From an uncultured Eubacteriales bacterium (GTDB taxonomy: Bacteria; Bacillota; Clostridia; Oscillospirales; Ruminococcaceae), in assembly GCA_900318545.1 (NCBI GenBank), contig ONLC01000060.1:1-16385 (forward strand): a stretch of 16,385 nt of DNA. The letters are read 5' to 3'. Numbering within the stretch: the stretch's first letter is position 1; each line of letters begins with the position of its first letter. Below the pieces are notes generated by a model, which saw only the letters and a program-made list of their open reading frames with translations, was not told the DNA's origin and did not search any database. Below, one piece after another: positions 6,378 to 12,897 of the stretch. Made by a program: the position numbers and the translations under genes.

Positions 6378-7143
6378 ATCGCAAAAATCCGGTCAGAGGA
6401 TCGGAAGCTGCGCCGCCCTTGTCGAGTACGCGCCCAGGTCCTGCCAGATAAGCTTTACGACCGGCGATGATCGCATCCTTAAATGCGCTTGCCATCATCG
6501 GGATATCACCGGCAGTTGCAATCGCGGTATTTGCCATGATGGCAGCGGCACCCATTTCCATTGCTTCACAAGCCTGTGAAGGGCGTCCGATACCGGCATC
6601 GACGATGATCGGAAGGTCGATCTCATCAATCAGAATCTGGATGAAATCCTTCGTTGCAAGTCCCTTGTTGGAACCGATCGGTGATGCGAGCGGCATGATA
6701 CACGCGGCGCCTGCATTTGCCAGATCACGGGCAACGTTTAAGTCTGGATACATGTAAGGCATAACGACAAAGCCTTCGTTCGCGAGGACTTCTGTCGCTT
6801 TGATCGTCTCCTGATTGTCAGGAAGCAGGTATTTGGAATCGCGCATGATCTCGACCTTGACGAAATCAGTGCCAGCCATTTTACGGGCGAGGCGGGCGAT
6901 ACGGATTGCTTCCTCTGCATTTCTTGCGCCGGATGTGTTCGGCAGCAGCGTTACCCCCTTTGGGATAAAGTCAAGAATATTCTCCTGCTCCTTAGTGTTT
7001 GCACGTCTTACCGCACAGGTGATTATCTGTGCGCCTGCGTGCTCAACAGCCGCCTGAATAAGCGACAGGGAATACTTTCCCGAGCCGAGAATAAAACGTG
7101 AATCAAATTCGTGTCCTCCGATAATAAGCTTATCGTCCTGCAT
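6376..7143 (-). CDS. thiG: Thiazole synthase ThiG
   Basis: Condenses 1-deoxy-D-xylulose 5-phosphate, dehydroglycine and ThiS-thiocarboxylate into thiazole phosphate. It has 255 residues, the normal size. The Schiff-base lysine is K96 in DFVKVEI; other family motifs are LGSGKY, TCAVRR, LLPNTSG, PYMYPDLNVARDL, PLASPIGSNKG, IIVDAGIGRPSQA and GADAIMANTAIA-like MGAAAIMANTAIA. The start at 7143 has AAAGGAAG seven bases upstream. An ATG at 7161 overlapping the thiF stop (ATGA) would add six residues. Codon use changes within the gene. The first 70 codons use 4 ATT, 3 ATC and 1 ATA for Ile; the rest use 15 ATC and 3 ATT and favour CGC/CGT and GTC. This may mark a recombination or assembly join. Confidence 0.95.
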   Translation of the reverse strand: MQDDKLIIGGHEFDSRFILGSGKYSLSLIQAAVEHAGAQIITCAVRRANTKEQENILDFIPKGVTLLPNTSGARNAEEAIRIARLARKMAGTDFVKVEIMRDSKYLLPDNQETIKATEVLANEGFVVMPYMYPDLNVARDLANAGAACIMPLASPIGSNKGLATKDFIQILIDEIDLPIIVDAGIGRPSQACEAMEMGAAAIMANTAIATAGDIPMMASAFKDAIIAGRKAYLAGPGRVLDKGGAASDPLTGFLR

Positions 7144-7157
7144 ATTTATTCTTCCTT

Positions 7158-7793
7158 TCATGGCTCGTTCTCGCCTGAGATGAGCCTTAATATCATAGTT
7201 GCCTGATGTGCCGCACATACTGCCACCCTTGCACTCACAAGGCTGAGACCCTCGGCTACATCGCTTGTGCCGTCACCGCAGAGGTAGAAGTTTTTCATCA
7301 CCCTGCGAGTTCTTATCAGGTTCGCAGAGCTCAGCCCTGCCATTCCGCTGCCCGAAACAAGGGGCTTATCGGGGAATGTTTCAAGCACCGTGTTCACAAG
7401 CATAGCCTTCTGATCCGCCTTATCAAAAGCCTCGCAGATAATGTCGAAGGGTGCTAAAATATCGGGAATATTCTCCTCGGTAAGTTTAACGCTCTGAAAT
7501 GTTATCTCGCAGTACGGCGCTATCCGCTTTAGCGTTTCAGACAGAGCATCGGCCTTGAACATTCCAAGCTGCTCGGGGAAATACTGCTGTCTGTTCAGGT
7601 TTGAGATATCCACTCTGTCAAAGTCGATAAGGTGCAGCCTGCCGACGCCTGCTCTCGCTAAGAATACCGCAATATTCGAGCCTAGTCCTCCGAGGCCGCA
7701 GACCGCAACGCTTGCCGCCTGAAACCTCGCCTGAGTTTCCTTTCCGTGACGTTCTTCAAGGGCTTTGTACCATTCTTCTCTTGTCGGAACCAT
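7158..7793 (-). CDS. thiF: ThiS adenylyltransferase ThiF (short clostridial form)
   Basis: E1-like enzyme that adenylates the ThiS C-terminal glycine so that sulfur can be loaded. It has 211 residues, the short form common in Clostridia and without the zinc CxxC pairs of E. coli ThiF. The nucleotide loop GLGGLGS is at 33-39, followed by HLIDFDRVDISNLNRQQY, ICEAFDKADQKAML and VSGSGMAG. The ATG directly abuts the thiS stop codon (TAAATG), and its stop overlaps an ATG of thiG, so the three genes are translationally coupled. Codon use (AGA, AGG, CCC, some ATA) matches the genes to its right rather than the 3' part of thiG. Confidence 0.94.
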   Translation of the reverse strand: MVPTREEWYKALEERHGKETQARFQAASVAVCGLGGLGSNIAVFLARAGVGRLHLIDFDRVDISNLNRQQYFPEQLGMFKADALSETLKRIAPYCEITFQSVKLTEENIPDILAPFDIICEAFDKADQKAMLVNTVLETFPDKPLVSGSGMAGLSSANLIRTRRVMKNFYLCGDGTSDVAEGLSLVSARVAVCAAHQATMILRLISGENEP

Positions 7794-7988
7794 TTAACCG
7801 CCCCCCACAAAGCCAACTATTTCAACGCTGTCACCGTCTTTAAGAACAGTTTCCTCATACTTGACTTTAGGAACTATCTCACCGCCAAGCTCAACAGCAA
7901 CTCTCTCCCTGACATAGCCGCATTCAGAAACAAGCTCAGCTATTGTCTTTCCGTCAGCGTTCAGCATTTCTCCGTTTACCTTTACCAT
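7794..7988 (-). CDS. thiS: Sulfur carrier protein ThiS
   Basis: Ubiquitin-like sulfur donor for thiazole synthesis, 64 residues. It starts MVKVNGEML, contains AELVSECGY and LKDGDSVEIVGFVGGG, and ends in the Gly-Gly tail that is adenylated by ThiF. The start at 7988 follows AGGAGG with a 6-7 base gap. An in-frame ATG at 8021 lies inside the riboswitch terminator hairpin and is not credible. It is the first gene after the TPP riboswitch. Confidence 0.95.
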   Translation of the reverse strand: MVKVNGEMLNADGKTIAELVSECGYVRERVAVELGGEIVPKVKYEETVLKDGDSVEIVGFVGGG

Positions 7989-8003
7989 ATTATCCCTCCT
8001 GAC

Positions 8004-8033
8004 AAAAAAGGGAGCCGCCAACAGACAGCTCCC
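8004..8033 (-). terminator. Riboswitch expression-platform terminator
   Basis: On the minus strand GGGAGCTGTC (8033-8024), TGTT loop, GGCGGCTCCC (8019-8010), then six T (8009-8004). It lies between the TPP aptamer and the thiS ribosome site, as expected for transcription attenuation. Confidence 0.92.
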
Positions 8034-8043
8034 GCAAAATCAT

Positions 8044-8134
8044 AACGGCTTCCCTACGTTGGCATTATCCAAATCAGGTCACGGGTCGAGGACTCGGGCG
8101 TCCTCCTCTCAGCCTGCTTACAAGCTCCCCTGAA
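8044..8134 (-). ncRNA. TPP riboswitch (THI element)
   Basis: Conserved TPP aptamer blocks appear in order on the minus strand: GGGGAGC, GGCTGAGAGGAGG, ACGCCCGAGTCC, GACCCGTGACCTGATTTGGA, TAATGCCAACGTAGGGAAGC. The CTGAGA (8112-8107) and ACCTGAT...GGATAATGCCA boxes are diagnostic. TPP binding should favour the downstream terminator and shut off thiS-thiF-thiG-thiH-thiE. The 5' GGGGAGC could also pair with GGCTCCC of the terminator, offering an antiterminator. Confidence 0.97.
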
Positions 8135-8139
8135 TATTC

Positions 8140-10089
8140 TTATATAATAATTATATCACTTGAATTCTCGCTTGTCAAGACCTCAGAAACCGATACCGAT
8201 GCTGCATAATCCGTTATGCCCTCACCCTCATTCGGGTGGAACTTCGTATAAACATTGTCGGCTATGAAGACCACCACAAGTGATGTACAAAGCGCTATCT
8301 TCACCGCAGGCTTCAGCTTTTTCAGCATATCATCGACCAGAGGTCCTAAAATATAAATCGTTGCACAGGCAGCAAAGCCGAAGACCATAGCACCCTCTAT
8401 GCAGACCTTTCCGTCAATGTTGCCGAAGTAGCCCGTGTAGTTCCAGTACTTGATGTGCTTTACCTTATCAAGGTACATCGCAGTACCGAATTCCAGCACA
8501 GAGCACCCGAAGAACACTATCACGAATGTAAGCACAGGGCTGTCGATGAACTTTTTCAGAAGCAGTACCGCCAGAACGCCTCCCACTCCGTAGATAGGCA
8601 GCCACGGTCCCGAAAGAGTTCCTCTGTTTACGATGATACCGTCCTCAATGAAGTGGATAGCCACCTCCCAGACAAAGCCTCCGAACGAGAACGCAAAGAA
8701 CATTCCTATATATGCCCAGATATCGTATTTTCTGTGGTAATCTCTGTGAACGATGACCTTGTTTGCAAAGCGGCTGAAATGCGACGGTGCATCAGGTCTG
8801 AGGCCGGGATACTGCTTTGAAGTACGCAGCTCCCCGAGGGTAACGTCTTTATTTTCGCCGTAGTCATCGGTTATTGTGTGTACAGGTGCAAGCAGCTGCA
8901 TATCAGGCTTTCTGCCTTCGGCATCTGAACGTGAAAGCAGCTGTTCCTCATAAAGGTCAAGGTCAAGCAGGCAGTCATTGAATTGCTCGCTGCCCTCCAT
9001 GCCGTTCTCGATAGCCTGCCTTCTGAGGTACAGATAGCATTCGCAGTTAAGAGCTGTAACGTAAGGGTTCACGTAGAAAATGCCCACAAAGCCGAAGCTT
9101 ATACTCGTCAGGAAATACCAGCCGAGCATAGTCATATCAAGCTTGAAGATCTCCATTCTGTGACCCTTTATCATGTCACGGGAGAGCTTTATTGCCTTTT
9201 TCGCACCGATATTAGGGTTCTCCGCAAGAATGTAGGGCACGAACATATAGTCATAGATCTTCACAGGTATCATAACGATAGTACACGACCACAGCGTGAA
9301 GTACACATCCTTCAGGAGCATTGTAAGTGCAGGCTTGAAGGTTCTCTCCCGAAGCAGAAAGCCCAGCCTTCCCGAGCGTGTTCCGTGGTAGCTGTGGTTC
9401 TCTAAGAAAAAGCGTCTTTCACTGACGATAAGTATATTCACCACAAACATAGTGAACACAAACAGAAACACCGTATATATCAGCGATGTCATTATACTGA
9501 ACGGCGTTCTTCCCCTTGCCAGTCCGACAAAGGTATTGATAAGAGAGAACTTATACGAGTGGTTTTTCGTTACTATATCAAAATAGGCGGAGGACAGGCT
9601 CACAAAGCCGAGTCCCCTTTCGTTGAGGTAAAACTTGGCCTTCTGCCTTGCTGTACTGTCAAGGTTCAGTGCGTTGAGCAGGATATCAATGTTTGATGTA
9701 TCCCCTGCCGAGGCAAAAAACGTGATCTCCTTGGCTGTCAGGGCATCGAGCCTGTTTGCTTTATAAAGCTCGTGCCAGCGTTTTACTGCCGCAGGGTCAT
9801 CAACGTGCCATTTGTCGCTGGCCTCTTCATAGGTGAGTTTTTTCTCAAGCATATCGTCAATGATTTCGAGCTTATCCTCAGCGTCATACTTCATATCAGC
9901 CACATTCACTCTGTCATAGGCCGAGATATTCTGCACCGTAGCGTGGTACTCACTGGCAATAAACACCATAATGAAGCACACGGCTATGCAGGCTATATAA
10001 TTTAGTCTGACGTTCTTTTTAGCACGTTCTTTAAGGGCCCGTCTGACCGCCTTATCGATCGAGCCTGTGCTTTTTGTTTCATTCATCAT
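8140..10089 (-). CDS. Membrane protein: DUF975-like domain fused to ABC_trans_CmpB-like domain
   Basis: 649 residues from an ATG with AGAGGA five bases upstream; an ATG at 10086 is equivalent, and a longer frame to 10149 reads through the promoter. A first membrane segment is at about 29-46. Residues 78-120 (YEEASDKWHVDDPAAVKRW...) look like a helix-turn-helix of transposase type. A polytopic region around 185-375 resembles DUF975 (TPFSIMTSLIYTVFLF, RRFFLENHSY, KLSRDMIKGHRMEIF, LNCECYLYLRR). After a hydrophilic linker, the C-terminal third resembles the putative ABC-transporter type IV family (GPWLPIYGVGG, GCSVLEFGTAMYLDK, YWNYTGYFGNIDGKVCIEGA). The role is unknown. Last residues (SSDIIII) are encoded by the thi promoter. 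Domain assignments rest on pattern memory. Confidence 0.85.
   Translation of the reverse strand: MMNETKSTGSIDKAVRRALKERAKKNVRLNYIACIAVCFIMVFIASEYHATVQNISAYDRVNVADMKYDAEDKLEIIDDMLEKKLTYEEASDKWHVDDPAAVKRWHELYKANRLDALTAKEITFFASAGDTSNIDILLNALNLDSTARQKAKFYLNERGLGFVSLSSAYFDIVTKNHSYKFSLINTFVGLARGRTPFSIMTSLIYTVFLFVFTMFVVNILIVSERRFFLENHSYHGTRSGRLGFLLRERTFKPALTMLLKDVYFTLWSCTIVMIPVKIYDYMFVPYILAENPNIGAKKAIKLSRDMIKGHRMEIFKLDMTMLGWYFLTSISFGFVGIFYVNPYVTALNCECYLYLRRQAIENGMEGSEQFNDCLLDLDLYEEQLLSRSDAEGRKPDMQLLAPVHTITDDYGENKDVTLGELRTSKQYPGLRPDAPSHFSRFANKVIVHRDYHRKYDIWAYIGMFFAFSFGGFVWEVAIHFIEDGIIVNRGTLSGPWLPIYGVGGVLAVLLLKKFIDSPVLTFVIVFFGCSVLEFGTAMYLDKVKHIKYWNYTGYFGNIDGKVCIEGAMVFGFAACATIYILGPLVDDMLKKLKPAVKIALCTSLVVVFIADNVYTKFHPNEGEGITDYAASVSVSEVLTSENSSDIIII
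8150..8178 (-). promoter_or_regulatory. Consensus SigA promoter of the thi operon
   Basis: On the minus strand TTGACA (8178-8173), 17-bp spacer ending TGA, TATAAT (8155-8150): a perfect -35 and an extended -10. It lies within the last 13 codons of the upstream membrane-protein gene, and transcription should begin at about 8143, just before the aptamer. Confidence 0.9.
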
Positions 10090-10132
10090 ATCTTTCCTCT
10101 GATCAATAGTCATACAGACATCATACGATGTA

Positions 10133-10161
10133 ATTATATCACAACACACGACAAAAGTAAA
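10133..10161 (-). promoter_or_regulatory. Promoter of the DUF975-CmpB gene
   Basis: On the minus strand an extended -10 TGATATAAT (perfect TATAAT at 10138-10133) lies 17 bp from a TTTACT -35 (10161-10156). It is about 44 bp upstream of the ATG. Confidence 0.65.
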
Positions 10162-10202
10162 GCAAAAACGAAAATATTAACAAAAAATCCTCATAGAACT
10201 GC

Positions 10203-10232
10203 AAAAAGAGCCTGCCCGAAGGCAAGCTCTTT
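10203..10232 (-). terminator. Terminator after the smaller NPxTG gene
   Basis: On the minus strand AGAGCTTGCC (10230-10221), TTCG loop, GGCAGGCTCT (10216-10207), then T-tract. A 10-bp stem with one G-U pair and a UUCG tetraloop. Confidence 0.92.
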
Positions 10233-10244
10233 AATTTGCAAGAA

Positions 10245-11021
10245 TTATTTTCTCTTTCTGACTGCAACTACCGAAGCACCTGCCAGTACAATTCCGAGTG
10301 CAGCAAGAGTTCCTGCTCCTGTGTTCGGGTTCTTAGCGGTAGACTTGTTCGTTGCCTTTGTCTCCTCCTTAGGCTGAGCCTTGGACTCAGCAGCAGAGGA
10401 GCTGTCAGCCTTTGACTCGGGAACAGACTCAGAGGAGCTGTCCGCTGCAGACGAATCAGCAGGAGCAGCCGATGAATCCTCGGGCTGCGGCACTGAGTAG
10501 GTCATATCGTAAACGTAGACCTTAACATCAGCAGCAACGCAAAACTGCATATTCATTCCAAAGCCTGCACCCCATGCGTTCTGAGGGTCATCGTTATCAG
10601 CGATCATCTTTATCAGATCAGTAAAGTTTGCAGTCTGAACGATAGTATCGCCTGCCGAATAAGCCTTAGCTGATTTGCCGACAAACTTAGAATCCTCAGT
10701 CGTGTTGATAAACCTGAAAAGCGTTGTATCCTCTTCAAGGTCCTCGCTTATCGTCATTTCGATACTGAACTTAGCATCTGAGGTCACAACATCGTAGCCG
10801 TCAACGCTTGTATCTACCTGTACCCATGCAAGGCTGTCCTTTTCAAGAGCAATACCGTTAAGCACAACGCCCTTATCACCCTCCAGAATATCTGCGGAGG
10901 CAAAAACGACCTCGGGGAGCTCGGCAGTCTCCTCATTCTCGGCAGCCAGTGCCGATACCGACAGCATTGAAAGTGAAAGTGCTGCCGCAGAAAGCCCTGC
11001 AAGTATCTTGGAGATCTTCAT
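10245..11021 (-). CDS. Secreted NPxTG-anchored surface protein (smaller tandem paralogue)
   Basis: 258 residues. N-terminal signal peptide MKISKILAGLSAAALSLSMLSVSALA, cleavage probably after ALA (about residue 26). One globular module (about 30-165) is followed by a Ser/Ala/Glu/Lys-rich wall-spanning linker and a sorting tail starting at residue 231: NPNTGAG, hydrophobic stretch, RKRK. The sorting motif is NPxTG rather than LPxTG. The module segment FRFINTTEDSKF...YSAGDTI...NAWGAGFGMNMQFCVAADVKVYVYDMTYS aligns with the C-terminal module of the upstream neighbour. AGGAGG stands seven bases before the ATG. No catalytic motif is seen; carbohydrate binding or adhesion is possible but unproven. 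Confidence 0.85.
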   Translation of the reverse strand: MKISKILAGLSAAALSLSMLSVSALAAENEETAELPEVVFASADILEGDKGVVLNGIALEKDSLAWVQVDTSVDGYDVVTSDAKFSIEMTISEDLEEDTTLFRFINTTEDSKFVGKSAKAYSAGDTIVQTANFTDLIKMIADNDDPQNAWGAGFGMNMQFCVAADVKVYVYDMTYSVPQPEDSSAAPADSSAADSSSESVPESKADSSSAAESKAQPKEETKATNKSTAKNPNTGAGTLAALGIVLAGASVVAVRKRK

Positions 11022-11039
11022 ATTTTTACCTCCTATAAA

Positions 11040-11063
11040 TTCACCCCTCCGAAGAGGGGTGAA
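11040..11063 (-). terminator. Hairpin between the two NPxTG genes (terminator or processing site)
   Basis: TTCACCCCTC / GAGGGGTGAA form a perfect 10-bp stem with a UUCG loop on the minus strand. Only TTTATA follows, then the next gene's AGGAGG, so termination may be partial. Confidence 0.8.
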
Positions 11064-11094
11064 CAGTATTTCAGTAATCAGTTAATGGTTCAGA

Positions 11095-12348
11095 TTACTT
11101 TCTCTTCTTGGTTGTTACAACAGCAGCACCAGCAAGAGCAACACCTACTACTGCAAGAGCAGCAGCACCTGTGCCAGGGTTAGTTGTTGTAGCTGCGGAA
11201 GCAGCCTTAGAAGAAGAATCAGCCTTCTTGGAATCTGTAGGAGCTGCAGAAGACTCTTCAGCCTTAGGCTCTGCCTCAGAAGTTGACTCAGGAGTTACCT
11301 GAGAAGACTCGTCACCAGGAGCAGGAGTGATATCCTCAATGCTGTAGCCTGTTACGAAAGAAGAAACGATAGCAGGAACACCAACCTGGAGGTTGCCGCC
11401 GAAGCCGTTGCCCCAGAAGTTATCATCGTTGCCAAGGTCATCAACAATAGCAGCCTGTATGTCAGCCCAAGGAATCTCAACAGTGATACCCTCGCCTGCA
11501 GCGTAGTTTCTGTCAGCTACTGCATGATACTTAGTACCATCATTAGTATCAAAGTATCTAACGATCTCCTGACCCTCAGGAACAGCCTCAACGAACTTGA
11601 TCTCGATAACAGCCTTAGCGTTCTCAGTATTTACGAAGAAGTCAGGCTCCTCACCCTCAGCAACCGGAGGTGTGGGGATATCGAGCTGCCACCAGATACC
11701 GTCCCAAGCATTAAACTCAACTTCCTTGAGCGAATCGAACTCAAGCTTCTGCCATGACTTTCCGCCAACGCCGAATGCAGCGTCCTCAGGATACTCGAAC
11801 TGATACTCCTCAGGAACGAAATCCTGCAGTGTAAGACCGGACTTTGCGAACTTGATAACATAAGCGCCGTCATCAGAGAAGATGTCGTGGCCTTTATCGC
11901 CCCACCACTCGTTGAGCAGGCCGTTCAGGGTGTTGCCGTCCTCGTCCTCTTCGCCGGAAAGAACATCGCCCATTGTGAACTTGATGTCGTTAACTTCGAT
12001 GTAGTTAACTTTTACGCTGCTTCCCTCAGGAAGAGGCTTCTCAGAATCTGCAGCAGACTGTACATAACCGAGGTTTGTGAAACCGTCCTCAGCAGCAGCA
12101 GGGCTGAGATCAACAGTCTGATTTTCACCAGCCGAAAGAGTGGTATTAACACCTGCCCAACTTGTGTACTGAGCTGTGAACAGTGCGTCCTCACCAACAA
12201 CGTCTACGTTGATCTTGTAGCTGGTAATAGGATAGGTCTTAGCAGCGGCCTCCTCTTTCTGCTCTTCAGCAGATACAGCAGAAACTGCAAGCATAGAAGC
12301 TGCAACAGCAGCTGCTGACATACCAGCCAGAATCTTTGTGATTTTCAT
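11095..12348 (-). CDS. Secreted NPxTG-anchored surface protein (larger tandem paralogue)
   Basis: 417 residues from the ATG at 12348 (GGAGG seven bases upstream); a longer frame to 12450 would start inside the promoter. Signal peptide MKITKILAGMSAAAVAASMLAVSAVSA. Two regions follow: about 35-215, aromatic and acidic (YTSWAGVNTTL, LLNEWWGDKGHDIF, FNAWDGIWWQLDIP), and about 230-340, homologous to the neighbour (VRYFDTNDGTKYHAV, YAAGEGITVEIPWADI, NDDNFWGNGFGGNLQVG). A Ser/Glu/Lys/Ala linker and the sorting tail NPGTGAAAL...KKRK (from residue 390) end the protein. The signal, module and anchor all parallel the downstream gene, so duplication is clear. No known catalytic motif. High Trp/Asp/Gly content would fit a carbohydrate-binding beta-sandwich, which is a guess. 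Confidence 0.87.
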   Translation of the reverse strand: MKITKILAGMSAAAVAASMLAVSAVSAEEQKEEAAAKTYPITSYKINVDVVGEDALFTAQYTSWAGVNTTLSAGENQTVDLSPAAAEDGFTNLGYVQSAADSEKPLPEGSSVKVNYIEVNDIKFTMGDVLSGEEDEDGNTLNGLLNEWWGDKGHDIFSDDGAYVIKFAKSGLTLQDFVPEEYQFEYPEDAAFGVGGKSWQKLEFDSLKEVEFNAWDGIWWQLDIPTPPVAEGEEPDFFVNTENAKAVIEIKFVEAVPEGQEIVRYFDTNDGTKYHAVADRNYAAGEGITVEIPWADIQAAIVDDLGNDDNFWGNGFGGNLQVGVPAIVSSFVTGYSIEDITPAPGDESSQVTPESTSEAEPKAEESSAAPTDSKKADSSSKAASAATTTNPGTGAAALAVVGVALAGAAVVTTKKRK

Positions 12349-12383
12349 TTGAATTTCCTCCATTTTCAAATATTTTTCAATTG

Positions 12384-12408
12384 ATATTGAGCGATATCTC
12401 CTCAATAT
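12384..12408 (-). other. Hairpin in the 5' leader of the larger NPxTG gene
   Basis: ATATTGAG and CTCAATAT pair perfectly (8 bp, 9-nt loop) close to the transcription start and about 35 bp before the ATG. It may protect the mRNA 5' end. Confidence 0.5.
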
Positions 12409-12421
12409 AAATTGTAAATAC

Positions 12422-12450
12422 ATTGTAACATATAATTCACAGCATTTCAA
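12422..12450 (-). promoter_or_regulatory. Promoter of the NPxTG gene pair
   Basis: On the minus strand TTGAAA (12450-12445), 17-bp spacer ending TGT, TACAAT (12427-12422). Near-consensus with an extended -10; the leader is about 65-70 nt. Confidence 0.75.
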
Positions 12451-12615
12451 TCAGCAATTTTCACAAACATATCACATTTCTTTGGTGATATTTAATAAAA
12501 AATGTCTTATGCGCCCCCTTGTTACAGAGTTTTTCCAGTTATTAGGGTAAAAAACTTCCCAGTTAAGAGGCTAAAAAGCTTATATTTGTTAAAAAATTCA
12601 AATAAATTAATTCTA

Positions 12616-12644
12616 TTGACAACCGCACGTAAATGTGATATAAT
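12616..12644 (+). promoter_or_regulatory. Consensus promoter of the antisense RNA
   Basis: TTGACA (12616-12621), 17-bp spacer ending TGA, TATAAT (12639-12644). There is no plus-strand ORF with a ribosome site after it, only a hairpin and a terminator. Confidence 0.9.
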
Positions 12645-12650
12645 GTTATC

Positions 12651-12745
12651 AGAAAAGGAGAACGTACCGCTAGTAAGCGGCCACCTCCTAAAAACAGGTT
12701 ATTTGATAACCGTCCTTAGTAGTGTGAGGGCGGCTATCTCTTTTT
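12651..12745 (+). ncRNA. Antisense RNA of a type I toxin-antitoxin locus (predicted antitoxin)
   Basis: Predicted transcript of about 95 nt from the consensus promoter to a strong terminator. It contains the hairpin CCGCTAGTAAGCGG (12668-12681) and the terminator stem 12705-12738. It converges on the toxin gene and overlaps its last few codons and 3' untranslated region, as in Fst/RNAII and TxpA/RatA-type systems. Exact ends are inferred. Confidence 0.75.
12705..12745 (+). terminator. Shared hairpin terminator of the antisense RNA
   Basis: GATAACCGTCCT (12705-12716) and AGGGCGGCTATC (12727-12738) pair with two mismatches or wobbles around a 10-nt loop, then TCTTTTT. On the minus strand the same stem follows the toxin stop, but its T-run (GTTTTTA) comes about ten bases later. 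Confidence 0.85.
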
Positions 12746-12820
12746 ATTGCAAATGTTGACCACAAGGGCAACAATGTTAGTTATCAGAATAAGTAGTGTT
12801 AGTACATCTGTAACGCTCAT
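12734..12820 (-). CDS. Small hydrophobic peptide, predicted type I toxin (holin-like/Fst-like)
   Basis: 28 residues: MSVTDVLTLLILITNIV, then ALVVNICNKKR. One transmembrane helix followed by a short basic tail, the plan of membrane-acting type I toxins. The start has an excellent ribosome site (AAGGAGGTGAGC, five bases, ATG). It has its own consensus promoter at 12926-12898. In its leader, ACCTCCG can pair with the ribosome site (12847-12829 region), a typical self-sequestering arrangement in this class. A convergent RNA overlaps the 3' end. Toxicity is inferred from architecture; I have no homolog search. Confidence 0.75.
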   Translation of the reverse strand: MSVTDVLTLLILITNIVALVVNICNKKR

Positions 12821-12828
12821 TTTTTGCT

Positions 12829-12855
12829 CACCTCCTTCCGTTAAGTCGGAGGTTG
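12829..12855 (-). promoter_or_regulatory. Hairpin sequestering the toxin ribosome site
   Basis: In the minus-strand leader, AACCTCCG stands about 12 nt upstream of CGGAAGGAGGT and is complementary to it, with ACTTAA as the loop of the inner TCCG/CGGA pairing. Pairing would bury the Shine-Dalgarno sequence until the RNA is processed or refolded. Confidence 0.65.
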
Positions 12856-12897
12856 GATTTGACCGCCTACCGTTTTTCACGATACGTTCCTGCTAGA

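Larger units (their letters stand above)
12349..12733. other. Intergenic region between the surface-protein pair and the toxin gene
   Basis: 385 bp holding the leader and promoter of the NPxTG pair (12349-12450) and the antisense RNA with its promoter (12616-12745). The AT-rich 12451-12615 shows no gene and no clear structure. Confidence 0.6.

Noticed and set aside
7989..8021. Longer ThiS start at 8021
   Set aside because: The extra 11 codons are the riboswitch terminator hairpin and its T-run; a clear AGGAGG serves the ATG at 7988.
12349..12450. 34-residue extension of the larger NPxTG protein
   Set aside because: It would begin within the promoter -35 and put a non-signal sequence before a good signal peptide and ribosome site.
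12661..12745. Leader peptide on the antisense RNA
   Set aside because: AAGGAG is present near its 5' end, but no ATG, GTG or TTG with a useful frame follows before the terminator.
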